Positions 56,675 through 64,000 of a stretch of 64,000 nucleotides of DNA are shown piece by piece. The notes under the pieces were generated by a model. It was given only the letters and a program-made list of their open reading frames with translations, searched no databases and had not been told where the DNA came from. A program made the position numbers and the translations under genes. The stretch spans positions 43,778 to 107,777 of the forward strand of contig CAJUNR010000012.1 in assembly GCA_910587765.1 (NCBI GenBank). Reading direction: 5' to 3'. Every line of letters starts with the position of its first letter. The first letter of the stretch is position 1. This stretch comes from an uncultured Lachnospiraceae bacterium. GTDB lineage: Bacteria; Bacillota; Clostridia; Lachnospirales; Lachnospiraceae.

Positions 56675-57403
56675 ATGTCAGGACATTCCAAGTTCGCCAA
56701 CATAAAACATAAAAAAGAAAAAAACGACGCGGCCAAAGGAAAGATCTTCACGATCATCGGCCGGGAACTGGCGGTTGCCGTCAAGGAGGGCGGTCCCGAT
56801 CCGAACAACAACAGCCGTCTCCGCGACGTGATCGCCAAGGCAAAAGCAAACAACATGCCCAACGACACCATTGACCGCGGAATCAAGCGGGCCGCCGGCG
56901 ACGCCAATGCGGTCAATTACGAGCACGTTACATATGAAGGTTACGGACCGGGCGGAGTCGCCATCATCGTGGAAGCGCTGACCGATAATAAGAACCGCAC
57001 CGCGTCCAACGTGCGCAACGCGTTTACCAAGGGAAACGGCAGCATGGGAACGACCGGATGCGTCTCCTACATGTTTGATCAGAAGGGACAGATCCTCATC
57101 GACCGGGAAGAATGCGGGATGGAAGCGGACGATCTGATGATGCTGGCGCTTGACGCGGGAGCGGAGGATTTCTCGGAAGAAGAGGACAGCTATGAGATCC
57201 TGACGGCCCCAGAAGACTTTTCGGCAGTGCGCGAGGCGCTGGAGAAGGAAGGAATCGCCATGGCACAGGCGGAAGTGACTATGCTTCCTCAGACCTATAC
57301 CGAGCTGTCCGACGAGAACGATATCAAATTCCTGAACCGCACGCTGGATCTTCTGGATGACGACGACGATGTGCAGGCAGTTTATCACAACTGGGAAGAG
57401 TAA
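56675..57403 (+). CDS. YebC/PmpR-family protein
   Basis: A 242-residue member of the YebC/PmpR/TACO1 family, members of which act as transcriptional regulators or aid translation of difficult sequences. It begins MSGHSKFANIKHKKEKNDAA and shows GPDPNNNSRLRDVIAKAKAN near 40, YEGYGPGGVAIIVEALTDN near 88, and GNGSMGTTGCVSYMF near 121. ATG at 56675 has AAGGAG upstream. Length is normal for the family. Confidence 0.95.
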   Translation: MSGHSKFANIKHKKEKNDAAKGKIFTIIGRELAVAVKEGGPDPNNNSRLRDVIAKAKANNMPNDTIDRGIKRAAGDANAVNYEHVTYEGYGPGGVAIIVEALTDNKNRTASNVRNAFTKGNGSMGTTGCVSYMFDQKGQILIDREECGMEADDLMMLALDAGAEDFSEEEDSYEILTAPEDFSAVREALEKEGIAMAQAEVTMLPQTYTELSDENDIKFLNRTLDLLDDDDDVQAVYHNWEE

Positions 57404-57412
57404 AGGTGGACC

Positions 57413-58339
57413 ATGTTTAGAGAAGGAACATGTCCCCAGTGCCGGGAGAAGATACAGGTTCCGGACGACCGGGAGAAGATCATCTGCACGTACTGCGGAG
57501 AAGAGATCTCCGTCAGACGGGCGCTGGGAGAAGAGAAAAAAGAGACGGATCCGGTGGCTTACGGTGAGAATTACAATCTTGCCATGGCGGGTCTGAAAGA
57601 GCTGATCCGGACCTGCTATCAGCCGATGCAGAATTTTAAAAAGGATCTGTATGAGGGGGCTTTCGAGACTTTTTACTCCTCCCACCGCAGGATGTTCGAG
57701 GCGATGGAGTACGTCCACCGCAGCGCAGAGCAGCCGCAGGACTGGCTTGAGAAGATGGCGGAATGCGTGATTGAGGAAGCCAGGGCGGACCTGAATACGT
57801 ATAAATTGAAAAACCGCAGGAGCCAGCGCCTGATGGATTATAATTTCCTCCTCAGCGTCTATCTGGTGCCGGCCGTGCTGAAATATCCGGCGGGCGTATC
57901 GGAGCCTTTCGCAGACTGCCTGATCGCTTCCTGGAACAAAGCGTTTCAAACCTCCATCGGAAAGGCCAGATACGACGACATTGACAGCGGCTTCCACCGG
58001 AAACTCTGCTATATCACTACGGCGGTCTGTGAAAACATTGGAAAGGGATCCGATTGTCCGGAACTGCGCCTTCTGAAAGATTACCGGGACCGGTATATGG
58101 ATGTCACGCCGGAAGGACACGCTCTGGTGGAGGAGTACTACGACATCGCACCCACAATTGTGAAGCGGATCGCGCGCCGGCCGGAACGGGACCGCATCTA
58201 CCGGCAGATCTATGAGACGTATCTGCAGCCCTGTATCCGCGAGATCGAAACGCGGCAGTACGAGGCGTGCGAGGCGCGTTACCGGCAGATGGTGCTGGAA
58301 CTGAAGAAACAGTATATGGATACCGGGACGGCGCATTGA
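57413..58339 (+). CDS. Zinc-ribbon protein with CFI-box-type C-terminal domain
   Basis: A 308-residue protein with a two-CxxC zinc ribbon at the start (CPQCREKIQVPDD near residue 7, then CTYCGEEI near 27), a helical central region of about 150 residues, and a C-terminal domain opening with LCYITTAVCENIGKGSDCPE near 200. The last is followed by LRLLKDYRDRYMDVTPEGHA, which fits the CFI-box family of unknown role. No catalytic motif or membrane segment is visible. It starts nine bases after the yebC-type gene, so the two are probably co-transcribed. Confidence 0.75.
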   Translation: MFREGTCPQCREKIQVPDDREKIICTYCGEEISVRRALGEEKKETDPVAYGENYNLAMAGLKELIRTCYQPMQNFKKDLYEGAFETFYSSHRRMFEAMEYVHRSAEQPQDWLEKMAECVIEEARADLNTYKLKNRRSQRLMDYNFLLSVYLVPAVLKYPAGVSEPFADCLIASWNKAFQTSIGKARYDDIDSGFHRKLCYITTAVCENIGKGSDCPELRLLKDYRDRYMDVTPEGHALVEEYYDIAPTIVKRIARRPERDRIYRQIYETYLQPCIREIETRQYEACEARYRQMVLELKKQYMDTGTAH

Positions 58340-58377
58340 GACGGCATAACACAGAACTTATACAGGAGAATTGAAAA

Positions 58378-59661
58378 ATGGGAAATTCATACAGGAAGGA
58401 TACTATCTGCGTACAGGCGGGATGGCAGCCGAAAAAAGGGGAGCCGAGGGTGCTCCCGATCTATCAGAGTACTACATTTAAATACGACACCACCGATGAG
58501 ATGGGCCGGCTTTTTGCGCTGGAGGATGAGGGATATTTCTACACCCGCCTTCAGAATCCCACCAACGATGCGGTGGCGGAGAAAATCGCGGCCCTGGAGG
58601 GCGGTGTGGCGGCCATGCTGACCTCTTCCGGCCAAGCGGCGAATTTCTATACCATCGCCAATCTGTGCCAGGCGGGCGACCATATCATCTGTTCCGCCAA
58701 AGTCTACGGCGGCACCTTCAATCTGTACAAAGCCACGATCAGGAAGCTGGGAATCGACTGCACCTTTGTCGATCCGGACGATCCGGCGGAGGAGATCGAC
58801 CGGGCGTTTTGCGAAAATACAAAGGCCGTGGTAGGAGAGACGATTGCCAATCCGGCGCTGACGGTCCTCGACATCGGCAAATTTGCGGCTCTGGCGCATA
58901 AACACGGCGTTCCCCTGATCGTGGACAATACCTTCGCCACCCCGATCAACTGCCGCCCGTTCGAGTTCGGCGCGGATATCGTCACTCATTCTACGACCAA
59001 ATACATGGACGGACATGCGATGGCGGTCGGCGGCTGTATCGTGGACAGCGGAAATTTTGACTGGGAAGCGTACGCGGACAAGTTTCCGGGGCTGACCACG
59101 CCGGATGAAACCTACCACGGCGTCGTATATACAAAACAGTTCGGCAAAAAGGCGTTTATCACCAAGGCAACCGCGCAGCTGATGCGCGATCTGGGCAGCA
59201 TCCAGTCGCCGATGAACGCGTTCCTCCTGAACGTAGGACTGGAAACGCTGCCTCTCCGGATGGAAAAGCACTGCAGCAATGCCAGAAAAACGGCGCAGTT
59301 TTTGGCGAATCACGAAAAGGTAGAGTTTGTCAACTGCGCCATGTTGGAAGGCGATCCGTATTACGCGCTGGCGCAGAAATACATGCCGAACGGAACGTGC
59401 GGCGTTCTCTCTTTCGGCCTGAAGGGAACGAAGGAGGATGCGGTCCGCTTTATGGATGCCTTGAAACTGTGCGCGATCGTCACGCATGTGGCGGATGCCA
59501 GAACCTGCGTTCTGCATCCGGCCAGCCACACCCACCGTCAGATGAACGACGAGCAGCTTCGGGAAGCCGGCGTGACGCCGGGCATGATCCGGCTGTCGGT
59601 AGGCATCGAACATCCGCAGGATATTATAGACGATCTGGAGCAGGCGCTGCAGCAGGTGTAG
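58378..59661 (+). CDS. metY: O-acetylhomoserine aminocarboxypropyltransferase (homocysteine synthase)
   Basis: A 427-residue PLP enzyme that makes homocysteine from O-acetylhomoserine and sulfide. Motifs: VLPIYQSTTFKYDTTDEMG near residue 25, TRLQNPTNDAVAEKIAALEG near 58, MLTSSGQAANFYTIANLCQA near 81, LIVDNTFATPINCRPFEFGA near 180 and the PLP lysine in VTHSTTKYMDGHAM near 208. Length matches MetY rather than the shorter MetB/MetC. It is functionally linked to the sulfate activation genes at the left edge. GGAGAATTG precedes the ATG. Confidence 0.95.
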   Translation: MGNSYRKDTICVQAGWQPKKGEPRVLPIYQSTTFKYDTTDEMGRLFALEDEGYFYTRLQNPTNDAVAEKIAALEGGVAAMLTSSGQAANFYTIANLCQAGDHIICSAKVYGGTFNLYKATIRKLGIDCTFVDPDDPAEEIDRAFCENTKAVVGETIANPALTVLDIGKFAALAHKHGVPLIVDNTFATPINCRPFEFGADIVTHSTTKYMDGHAMAVGGCIVDSGNFDWEAYADKFPGLTTPDETYHGVVYTKQFGKKAFITKATAQLMRDLGSIQSPMNAFLLNVGLETLPLRMEKHCSNARKTAQFLANHEKVEFVNCAMLEGDPYYALAQKYMPNGTCGVLSFGLKGTKEDAVRFMDALKLCAIVTHVADARTCVLHPASHTHRQMNDEQLREAGVTPGMIRLSVGIEHPQDIIDDLEQALQQV

Positions 59662-59695
59662 CCGCCGGTGGAAGACGTTTGATACAGGAAGCATT

Positions 59696-59735
59696 ACATG
59701 CCGGCATGGCAGAAAAACATGCCGGCATGTTTTTT
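59696..59735 (+). terminator. Intrinsic terminator of metY
   Basis: ACATGCCGGCATG (59696-59708) pairs with CATGCCGGCATGT (59718-59730) and is followed by six T. Each arm is itself nearly palindromic. Confidence 0.85.
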
Positions 59736-59820
59736 ATGCGCAGGGGTGCGTAAGGAAATTTGCTGCTTTGCAGCACGCACCCCGCGCGGCGAGCAGGGAA
59801 GAAATCTTCCCTGCTCGATT
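59732..59820. repeat. Dispersed hairpin repeat family A, copy 2 (inverted)
   Basis: Directly after the metY terminator lies the reverse complement of the element at 44708-44798, with only a few differences. Stems GGGGTGCGT/ACGCACCCC with inner GCTGCTTTGCAGC, and GCAGGGAAG/CTTCCCTGC, are preserved. Preservation of the stems in both copies suggests that the structure matters. Confidence 0.8.
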
Positions 59821-59823
59821 GTA

Positions 59824-59885
59824 TACGGGCGTCCAGATGAAATATGTCAGCAGGCTGACGGACGGCCCGGTGCGCGAGTAGGGAA
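59824..59885 (+). repeat. Dispersed repeat family B, partial copy
   Basis: ACGGGCGTCCAGATGAAATA then TGTCAGCAGGCTGACGGACG resembles the first half of the copy at 19848 (ACGGGCGCCCGAATGAAAGC, TGTCGGCAGGCTGA). It adjoins family A copy 2, so the two repeat types are neighbours here. Confidence 0.45.
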
Positions 59886-59969
59886 AGATAAATCTGAAAA
59901 ATGAAGATATTTTACAAGACGCAGGAAAAATCAAGCGGTAAAATGGCTCTTGACAAGGAGGAAATCCAC

Positions 59970-60812
59970 ATGAAGAAAGAAATAAGGACTGTGGTATATG
60001 ACGATGAATTGAGGATGGAGGCATACCGCTTTGAGGGAATCGTACAGCCGTTTCCAAGCCATTTCCATGAGCATTATGTCATCGGGTTTGTGGAGAAAGG
60101 GGAGCGGGTGCTTTCCTGCCGTGACAGGGAATATGCCATAGAGGAAGGAAGCATCGTGCTTTTCAACCCGGGAGACAGCCATGCCTGCGTACAGAGTGAT
60201 GAAGGGACGTTTGATTACCGGGGCTTCAACATTTCAAAGGAGGTCATGCTCGATCTGGCGGAGGAAGTGACGGGGAAACGGGAACTTCCGGGATTTTCAG
60301 AAAATGTTGTCTGCGATGAGGAGATCGCCTGCCATCTGCGCCCGCTGCATGAGATGGTCATGAAAGGAACGGGAGAGTTTAAGAAAGAGGAGACCCTGCT
60401 GTTCCTGCTCTCGTACCTCATCCGGAATTATGGGAAACCATTTGAAAACTGCATCCCGGAATGCAGGCAGGAGATTGAAAAAGCCTGCGAATACATGACA
60501 GCGCATTTTACGGAGTGCATTTATTTAGACCAGATCTGCCGCCACGCCGGGCTTAGCAAATCAACGCTGCTGCGGGCCTTTACGAAGGAAAAAGGAGTCA
60601 CGCCGTACCGATACCTTGAAACAGTCCGCATCAATGGGGCAAAAAAGCTGTTATCGGAAGGTGTGCCGCCCGTGGAGGCAGCCATAAGAACAGGGTTTTC
60701 CGACCAGAGCCATTTCACAAATTATTTCAACTTATTTCTAGGGCTTGCGCCGGGGACTTACCGTGAAATATTCTCGGAAAAAGACGGGGACGGTGGACAG
60801 CATGGGGAATAG
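59970..60812 (+). CDS. AraC-family regulator with N-terminal cupin domain
   Basis: A 280-residue transcription factor. The N-terminal half is an AraC-type cupin (FPSHFHEHYVIGFVEKGERV near residue 28, EGSIVLFNPGDSHAC near 58). The C-terminal 100 residues have the two helix-turn-helix units: YLDQICRHAGLSKSTLLRAF near 198 and the second in PPVEAAIRTGFSDQSHFTNY near 238. ATG at 59970 has CAAGGAGG upstream and is preferred over ATG at 59901. It is followed by a DUF2000 gene, a common neighbour. The ligand is unknown. Confidence 0.9.
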   Translation: MKKEIRTVVYDDELRMEAYRFEGIVQPFPSHFHEHYVIGFVEKGERVLSCRDREYAIEEGSIVLFNPGDSHACVQSDEGTFDYRGFNISKEVMLDLAEEVTGKRELPGFSENVVCDEEIACHLRPLHEMVMKGTGEFKKEETLLFLLSYLIRNYGKPFENCIPECRQEIEKACEYMTAHFTECIYLDQICRHAGLSKSTLLRAFTKEKGVTPYRYLETVRINGAKKLLSEGVPPVEAAIRTGFSDQSHFTNYFNLFLGLAPGTYREIFSEKDGDGGQHGE

Positions 60813-60891
60813 GAGATCAGCCGGGCCTGTCTCTACCGCTGTTATCAGAAAAAATCAGGAGGAGAAATCCTCCGGAAAAGAGGAATAGAAA

Positions 60892-61314
60892 ATGGATTTA
60901 CAAAATGAAAAATGTGTCATGGTAATTGACGAGAACCTGCCCCTTGGCATCATAGCGAACACGGCGGCAATCATGGGCATCACGCTGGGGAAGCAGATGC
61001 CGGAGGTCGTGGGCGCAGACGTGTATGACAGGACGGGCAACGGGCATTTGGGGATTATAGAGTTTCCGGTGCCGATCTTAAAGGGCAATGTGGAGGTGAT
61101 CAAGTCTATCCGTGAAAAGCTGTATGAGCCGGAGTTTTCGGATTTGACGGTGGTGGATTTTTCAGACCTCGCGCAGGGATGCAAGACCTATGACGAGTTT
61201 ATTGAAAAGATGAAGGATGTTTCAGAAACAGACCTGAATTATTATGGGATTGCTGTCTGCGGTGCCAAAAAGAAGGTCAACAAATTGACGGGAAGTATGG
61301 CGCTGCTGAGATAA
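60892..61314 (+). CDS. DUF2000-family protein
   Basis: A 140-residue protein of the DUF2000 family, whose fold resembles peptidyl-tRNA hydrolase 2. It starts with CVMVIDENLPLGIIANTAAI, continues with GITLGKQMPEVVGADVYDRT near 30, EFPVPILKGNVEVIKSIREK near 58, and ends with YGIAVCGAKKKVNKLTGSMA. Function is not established. It probably forms a two-gene unit with the AraC regulator 79 bases upstream. Confidence 0.85.
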   Translation: MDLQNEKCVMVIDENLPLGIIANTAAIMGITLGKQMPEVVGADVYDRTGNGHLGIIEFPVPILKGNVEVIKSIREKLYEPEFSDLTVVDFSDLAQGCKTYDEFIEKMKDVSETDLNYYGIAVCGAKKKVNKLTGSMALLR

Positions 61315-61323
61315 TCTGACGAT

Positions 61324-61569
61324 TTATTGCCGCCTCCGGTATTCCTGACAGGTCTTTCCCCATTCACACAGCTCACCTAAAATCGGTTTCAGGGTGCGGC
61401 CTGTTTCGCTTAATGAATATTCAACCCTCGGAGGAACCTCTGGGAAAACAGTCCTCAGGATGATTCCCTGTTCCTCCAGCTCCCGGAGCTGCTCCGTCAG
61501 CGTCTTGGTGGTGATGCGGCCCAAGAGCCGCTTTAATTCATTGAAACGGATTGTTCCTTTCCACGCACG
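61324..61569 (-). pseudogene. HxlR-type regulator, N-terminally truncated
   Basis: On the minus strand a frame from 61569 down to 61324 encodes the C-terminal three quarters of an HxlR winged-helix regulator: RFNELKRLLGRITTKTLTEQ, LRELEEQGIILRTVFPE, and VEYSLSETGRTLKPILGELC. A TGA at 61573-61575 stops the frame just upstream, and the beginning with its start codon and usual cysteine is missing. An internal ATG would give only 66 residues, less than the normal 100-120. The 5' end has therefore been cut off by a rearrangement. Confidence 0.7.
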
Positions 61570-61669
61570 GTTTCAAAAAGGAAACCTTATTTCAAAAAAG
61601 TGCGTACTTGATTTTAGCTATCCTTAATGCTAACGTCAATATACCAAAATTGTCAAGGAGGTTCTGAAA

Positions 61670-61942
61670 ATGGTGATAGACAGCCACGAACATATCATGT
61701 TCCCCGTAAAAATGCAGTTGGATTAAATGGATACGGCGGAAATGGACGGGATAAAACTTCTGATGTCCTTATGTGAAAAATATCCCGACATTCCCGTTAT
61801 CTTCGGGCATTTGGGAGGCTCAAACTGGATGGAGGTCATAAAATTTGCGAAAGAACATGAGAATATATACTTAGACCTTTCGGCGGCTTTTGCCTCCATT
61901 GCGACAAAAATGGCATTGGGGAAAATATTTCCCGGTTACTGA
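61670..61942 (+). pseudogene. Collapsed amidohydrolase gene
   Basis: ATG at 61670, with AAGGAGG upstream, opens with MVIDSHEHIMFPVKMQLD, the metal-binding start of an amidohydrolase (PF04909 type), and ends at once in TAA. The following frame from 61727 has LLMSLCEKYPDIPVIFGHLG and then NIYLDLSAAFASIATKM, which belongs to the C-terminal half of the same family. The middle, about 150 residues, is gone. It is thus an internally deleted gene. Confidence 0.7.
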
Positions 61943-61977
61943 AACTGCACTAAGCAGAAATGAAGGAAGGATAAGCG

Positions 61978-62454
61978 ATGGAAATTATGAATTGTACGGT
62001 TTTGGAATTTGAGTGCATTGGTATGGATAACGGGGGAAAATTCCCAATGGAATATACAGGGCGGGGACAGAACATATCGCCGGAATTTGTAATGAAGAAC
62101 CTGTCACCGAATGCGAAAACTCTCGCCGTTACACTGGAAGATTTATCACACCCGATTAAGGATTTTACGCACTGGCTGATTTGGAATATTCCTGCCGCTG
62201 ACAGAATAAGGGAAAATATTCCTGCTGGCAAGGCTGTTCCAATACTGGGAAATGCCCGCCAGGGGATAGGATATGGCCTGCACCGTTATGCGGGACCGAA
62301 GCCGCCGAAAGGGAAAAAGCATACATACCGTTTTACCGTCTATTCTCTGGATTGTGAAATAAATATGAGTGCCAGCTCTATGAAAAGAAATTTTTTGAAA
62401 AAGGCTGAAGGGCATATCATTCAAAAAGGTAGCATTGTTGGTGAGTTTGAATAA
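61978..62454 (+). CDS. YbhB/YbcL-type PEBP-like protein
   Basis: A 158-residue phosphatidylethanolamine-binding-protein fold protein. Motifs: FPMEYTGRGQNISPEFVMKN near residue 23, TLAVTLEDLSHPIKDFTHWL near 48, IWNIPAADRIREN near 68 and the RYAGPKPPKGKKHTYRFTVY segment near 102. Bacterial members are cytosolic or periplasmic and of uncertain role. GGAAGGAT precedes the ATG. It appears intact, although the genes on both sides are broken. Confidence 0.88.
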   Translation: MEIMNCTVLEFECIGMDNGGKFPMEYTGRGQNISPEFVMKNLSPNAKTLAVTLEDLSHPIKDFTHWLIWNIPAADRIRENIPAGKAVPILGNARQGIGYGLHRYAGPKPPKGKKHTYRFTVYSLDCEINMSASSMKRNFLKKAEGHIIQKGSIVGEFE

Positions 62455-62552
62455 GAAATATTAATGCCATAGGATTTTGGGTACTCGCAGGCATAAGATT
62501 GCGTTTTATTAGGAAAACACACTGTCAAAAGGATTTCATGCTTTGGCGGGGG

Positions 62553-62943
62553 TCAGCCCGCCGCGGCGGTGTCAGTAGTGTTGATTTCAATGTACTCGTT
62601 AATCTTACGGAGCTCGTTTGCAAACTGGGTGATTTCCCCGTCTTTCCAGTCTTGATACAGTGACTGCTTATAGCGGGCTATCCTTGTCAATTCCTTTTCC
62701 TTTGCGGCGATCTGGTCGTTAAGGCGGTGGGATTGACTTTTTTTCTGCGGAGCCGTGTTGATATGTGCTATCATTTTCGTCAACGTGGTTATGGTGAAAA
62801 TCATTGAGAATGTCGCGCTGGTTTTTCACGCTGTTGCTATCGTCAAGCCTCCGGTTGATTTTCTGTAAGTCTTCGCGGGAGAGCCGGATGTAACCGCCCA
62901 TTTTCCAAAACCGGGCTGTATAGGCATCCCATTTCCCGGTCAT
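62553..62943 (-). pseudogene. Serine recombinase remnant with internal deletion
   Basis: From 62943 the minus strand encodes the N-terminus of a large serine recombinase: WKMGGYIRLSREDLQKINRR and SNSVKNQRDILNDF. This runs into a different frame whose product has NDQIAAKEKELTRIARYKQS and LYQDWKDGEITQFANEL, the coiled C-terminal part typical of transposon (TndX-like) recombinases. The middle several hundred residues are missing. It marks the site of a former conjugative or mobilisable element. Confidence 0.7.
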
Positions 62944-62951
62944 AGTTAACG

Positions 62952-63282
62952 ATGGCGAAGCACGCAGACCCGGCTATCCCGGACGATATGTAGGAATGGC
63001 TGGACGGGTTTAATACGTTTTCGATTTATCAGGTGCTGCCGGAGCTTATCAAGCTGTGGGGGCTGAATGTGAAGACGGATGCGGAGGCTAAAAAAACTTC
63101 GGCCAACAGAGCGGGAGATGACTACGCCGCTGTTTCTGCTTCGGTGTGTGCAGCTTGGGATTTCTATGGCGGATATGGAGCTTTTGTCTATTGGGCTGGT
63201 GAATGATATGTATACGGAGCAGGTGAATGACGGGTATCGGTACTGTGAGCTTGGGACGCAGGAGGATATGGACCGGTTCTAA
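62952..63282 (+). pseudogene. Phage tail assembly chaperone gene, interrupted
   Basis: ATG at 62952 begins MAKHADPAIPDDM and meets a TAG at 62991-62993; the same frame goes on with EWLDGFNTFSIYQVLPELIK and LWGLNVKTDAEAKK. At a run of seven A (63090-63096) the family continuation shifts frame and reads KLRPTEREMTTPLFLLRCVQ, then LLSIGLVNDMYTEQ and ends TQEDMDRF at 63282. Together these parts make a short tail-chaperone-like protein. The amber stop argues for decay; the A-run could be either an indel or a genuine slippage site. Confidence 0.6.
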
Positions 63283-63506
63283 AGAAAGAAAGGTATCCGA
63301 ATGTTTGTCTGGTACATTTGTATGCGTTGGAGGGTGCGGTATGCAATGTGGAGTTCAATAGTCTTCTGGAGGGCAGGAAAAGGGAACTGAAAGAGTTTAG
63401 TGATTTTTTGAAAAGTTGACGGCGGGAGGGAAAGCTGTCTGGAAAGGATGTTCACCGGATTGTGCTGGATATGGATTACCGGAGGGAGATGCTGGGGGAG
63501 GTTTAA
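63283..63506 (+). other. Unassigned phage-region remnant
   Basis: Fragments of open frame read KKERYPNVCLVHLYALEGAV, NVEFNSLLEGRKRELKEF and, after a stop, GKLSGKDVHRIVLDMDYRRE. I do not recognise them and see no complete gene. They lie between the tail chaperone remnant and a terminator. Confidence 0.35.
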
Positions 63507-63571
63507 GGGAATAGGGAAGATTTTTACATAGGCGTTTGTCGGAAATGGCAGGCGCTTTTTTGCTGCATTTT

Positions 63572-63598
63572 TATGGGAGCTGTAGCGGCTCCTTTTTT
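63572..63598 (+). terminator. Short intrinsic terminator in the phage remnant
   Basis: GGAGC (63573-63577) and GCTCC (63585-63589) around a seven-base loop are followed by TTTTTT, about 30 bases ahead of the tape-measure gene. The stem is only five pairs, so efficiency may be low. Confidence 0.5.
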
Positions 63599-63623
63599 CG
63601 TTGGGGAAAGGCGGGTGAGGGTT

Positions 63624-64000
63624 GTGGCATCCAGGATTCAGGGGATTACGGTGGAGATTGGCGGGGATACTACGAAGCTCTCCACGGCGCTTTCAAAGGT
63701 GAATAAGGAGATCCGGGACACGCAGGCGCAGTTGAAGGACGTGAACAAGCTGTTGAAGCTGGACCTAGGCAATGGGGAGCTGATGGCGCAGAAGCAGCGG
63801 CTTCTGGCCCAGGCTGTGGGGGAGACCAGGGAGAAGCTGGAGGCGTTGAGGCTGGAGGGGCAGCAGGCGAATGAGGCTCTGGCGAAGGGAGAGATTTCAC
63901 GGAGCCAGTATGATGCTCTGCAGAGGGAGAAGGTTTCCGTGGGGGATTTTGATACGGAGACTTTGGAGATGAAGGAGGCGGAGATGTTTGTTGAGGGGTA
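63624..64000 (+). CDS. Phage tail tape-measure protein, N-terminal part
   Basis: The frame from GTG 63624 runs off the window. It begins VASRIQGITVEIGGDTTKLS, then VNKEIRDTQAQLKDVNKLLK and LDLGNGELMAQKQRLLAQAV, the usual start of tape-measure proteins of siphovirus-like prophages, and goes on with a long charged coiled coil. GGGTGAGG lies upstream. After ISRSQYDALQREK the sequence (VGDFDTETLEMKEAE) no longer looks like the family, so the gene may be rearranged beyond this point. It follows the tail chaperone remnant in the normal phage order. Confidence 0.65.
   Translation, partial: MASRIQGITVEIGGDTTKLSTALSKVNKEIRDTQAQLKDVNKLLKLDLGNGELMAQKQRLLAQAVGETREKLEALRLEGQQANEALAKGEISRSQYDALQREKVSVGDFDTETLEMKEAEMFVEG

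Noticed and set aside
56678..58336. A 552-codon minus-strand frame spanning the yebC-type gene and the zinc-ribbon gene
   Set aside because: It crosses two well-supported plus-strand genes and their ribosome binding sites, and its product resembles nothing.
58340..58377. Possible T-box or SAM riboswitch ahead of metY
   Set aside because: Only 38 bases separate metY from the preceding gene, too few for either element.
59698..59904. Short frames through the family A repeats that share a peptide containing ICCFAARTPRG
   Set aside because: The shared peptide is simply the translation of the repeat; neither copy has a ribosome binding site or extends beyond the element in a conserved way.
1..64000. 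CRISPR arrays, tRNA or rRNA genes
   Set aside because: No regularly spaced direct repeats and no cloverleaf or rRNA-like sequences were seen on either strand.

Overview
The window reads as a chromosomal segment of an anaerobic Bacillota, most likely a Clostridia/Lachnospiraceae-type gut bacterium. The evidence is the rplU-rpmA-obg-yhbY-nadD-yqeK-rsfS order, an L27 with the Firmicutes N-terminal extension, Rex, an anaerobic (cbi-type) cobalamin pathway, and many low-spaced AAGGAGG-type ribosome binding sites. Genus cannot be fixed from the sequence alone. Housekeeping and cobalamin genes are GC-rich; the surface-glycan cluster (about 4.97-15.1 kb) is clearly AT-rich, and the last 4 kb is a decayed mobile/phage zone.

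Layout. (1) 1-4.9 kb: sulfate activation (cysD tail, cysNC fusion) followed directly by a sulfonate/nitrate-type ABC importer. (2) 4.97-18.3 kb: a one-directional surface-polysaccharide cluster with glycosyltransferases of several families (GT2-like, DUF5672, GT11 fucosyltransferase, GT4, DUF4422), a Stealth-type sugar-phosphate transferase, a HAD-domain protein, an FkbM methyltransferase and a sugar-nucleotide epimerase/dehydratase. Eight of its proteins carry one and the same small Rossmann-like module, at the N-terminus, at the C-terminus or alone behind a membrane anchor; a ninth copy survives as a remnant. This is the most unusual feature of the window. (3) 18.4-19.3 kb: a membrane-anchored C39-like cysteine peptidase on the minus strand. 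(4) 19.46-40.1 kb: a cobalamin riboswitch with terminator, then a long cobalamin operon (cbiF, hemA, cbiH, a hemC-cobA-hemD triple fusion, cobD, cbiP, cbiC, cobT, cbiD, cbiG, a cbiJ-cbiE-cbiT triple fusion, cbiA, cobU, cobS, a short second cobU-like gene, cobC, cbiB, cobO). It is interrupted after cbiC by a broken rhuM gene and a small acetyltransferase gene. (5) 40.2-59.7 kb: core genes (ftsH, AI-2E-type permease, HD hydrolase, radical SAM protein, nicotinamidase-like hydrolase, the rplU-obg-nadD block, nudix, AEC transporter, DUF305 protein, rex, nnrD, alr, mazF, yebC, a zinc-ribbon protein, metY). (6) 59.8-64 kb: an AraC regulator, a DUF2000 protein, a PEBP-like protein and several gene ruins (HxlR, amidohydrolase, serine recombinase, phage tail chaperone), ending in the start of a phage tape-measure gene.

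How it fits together. CysD/CysNC make activated sulfate, and MetY later in the window uses sulfide to make homocysteine. The B12 cluster takes glutamyl-tRNA through uroporphyrinogen III and precorrin-2 towards adenosylcobalamin, but cbiL, a cobaltochelatase, precorrin-2 dehydrogenase, hemB and hemL are not in view. Two families of dispersed, hairpin-forming intergenic repeats link otherwise unrelated parts of the window.
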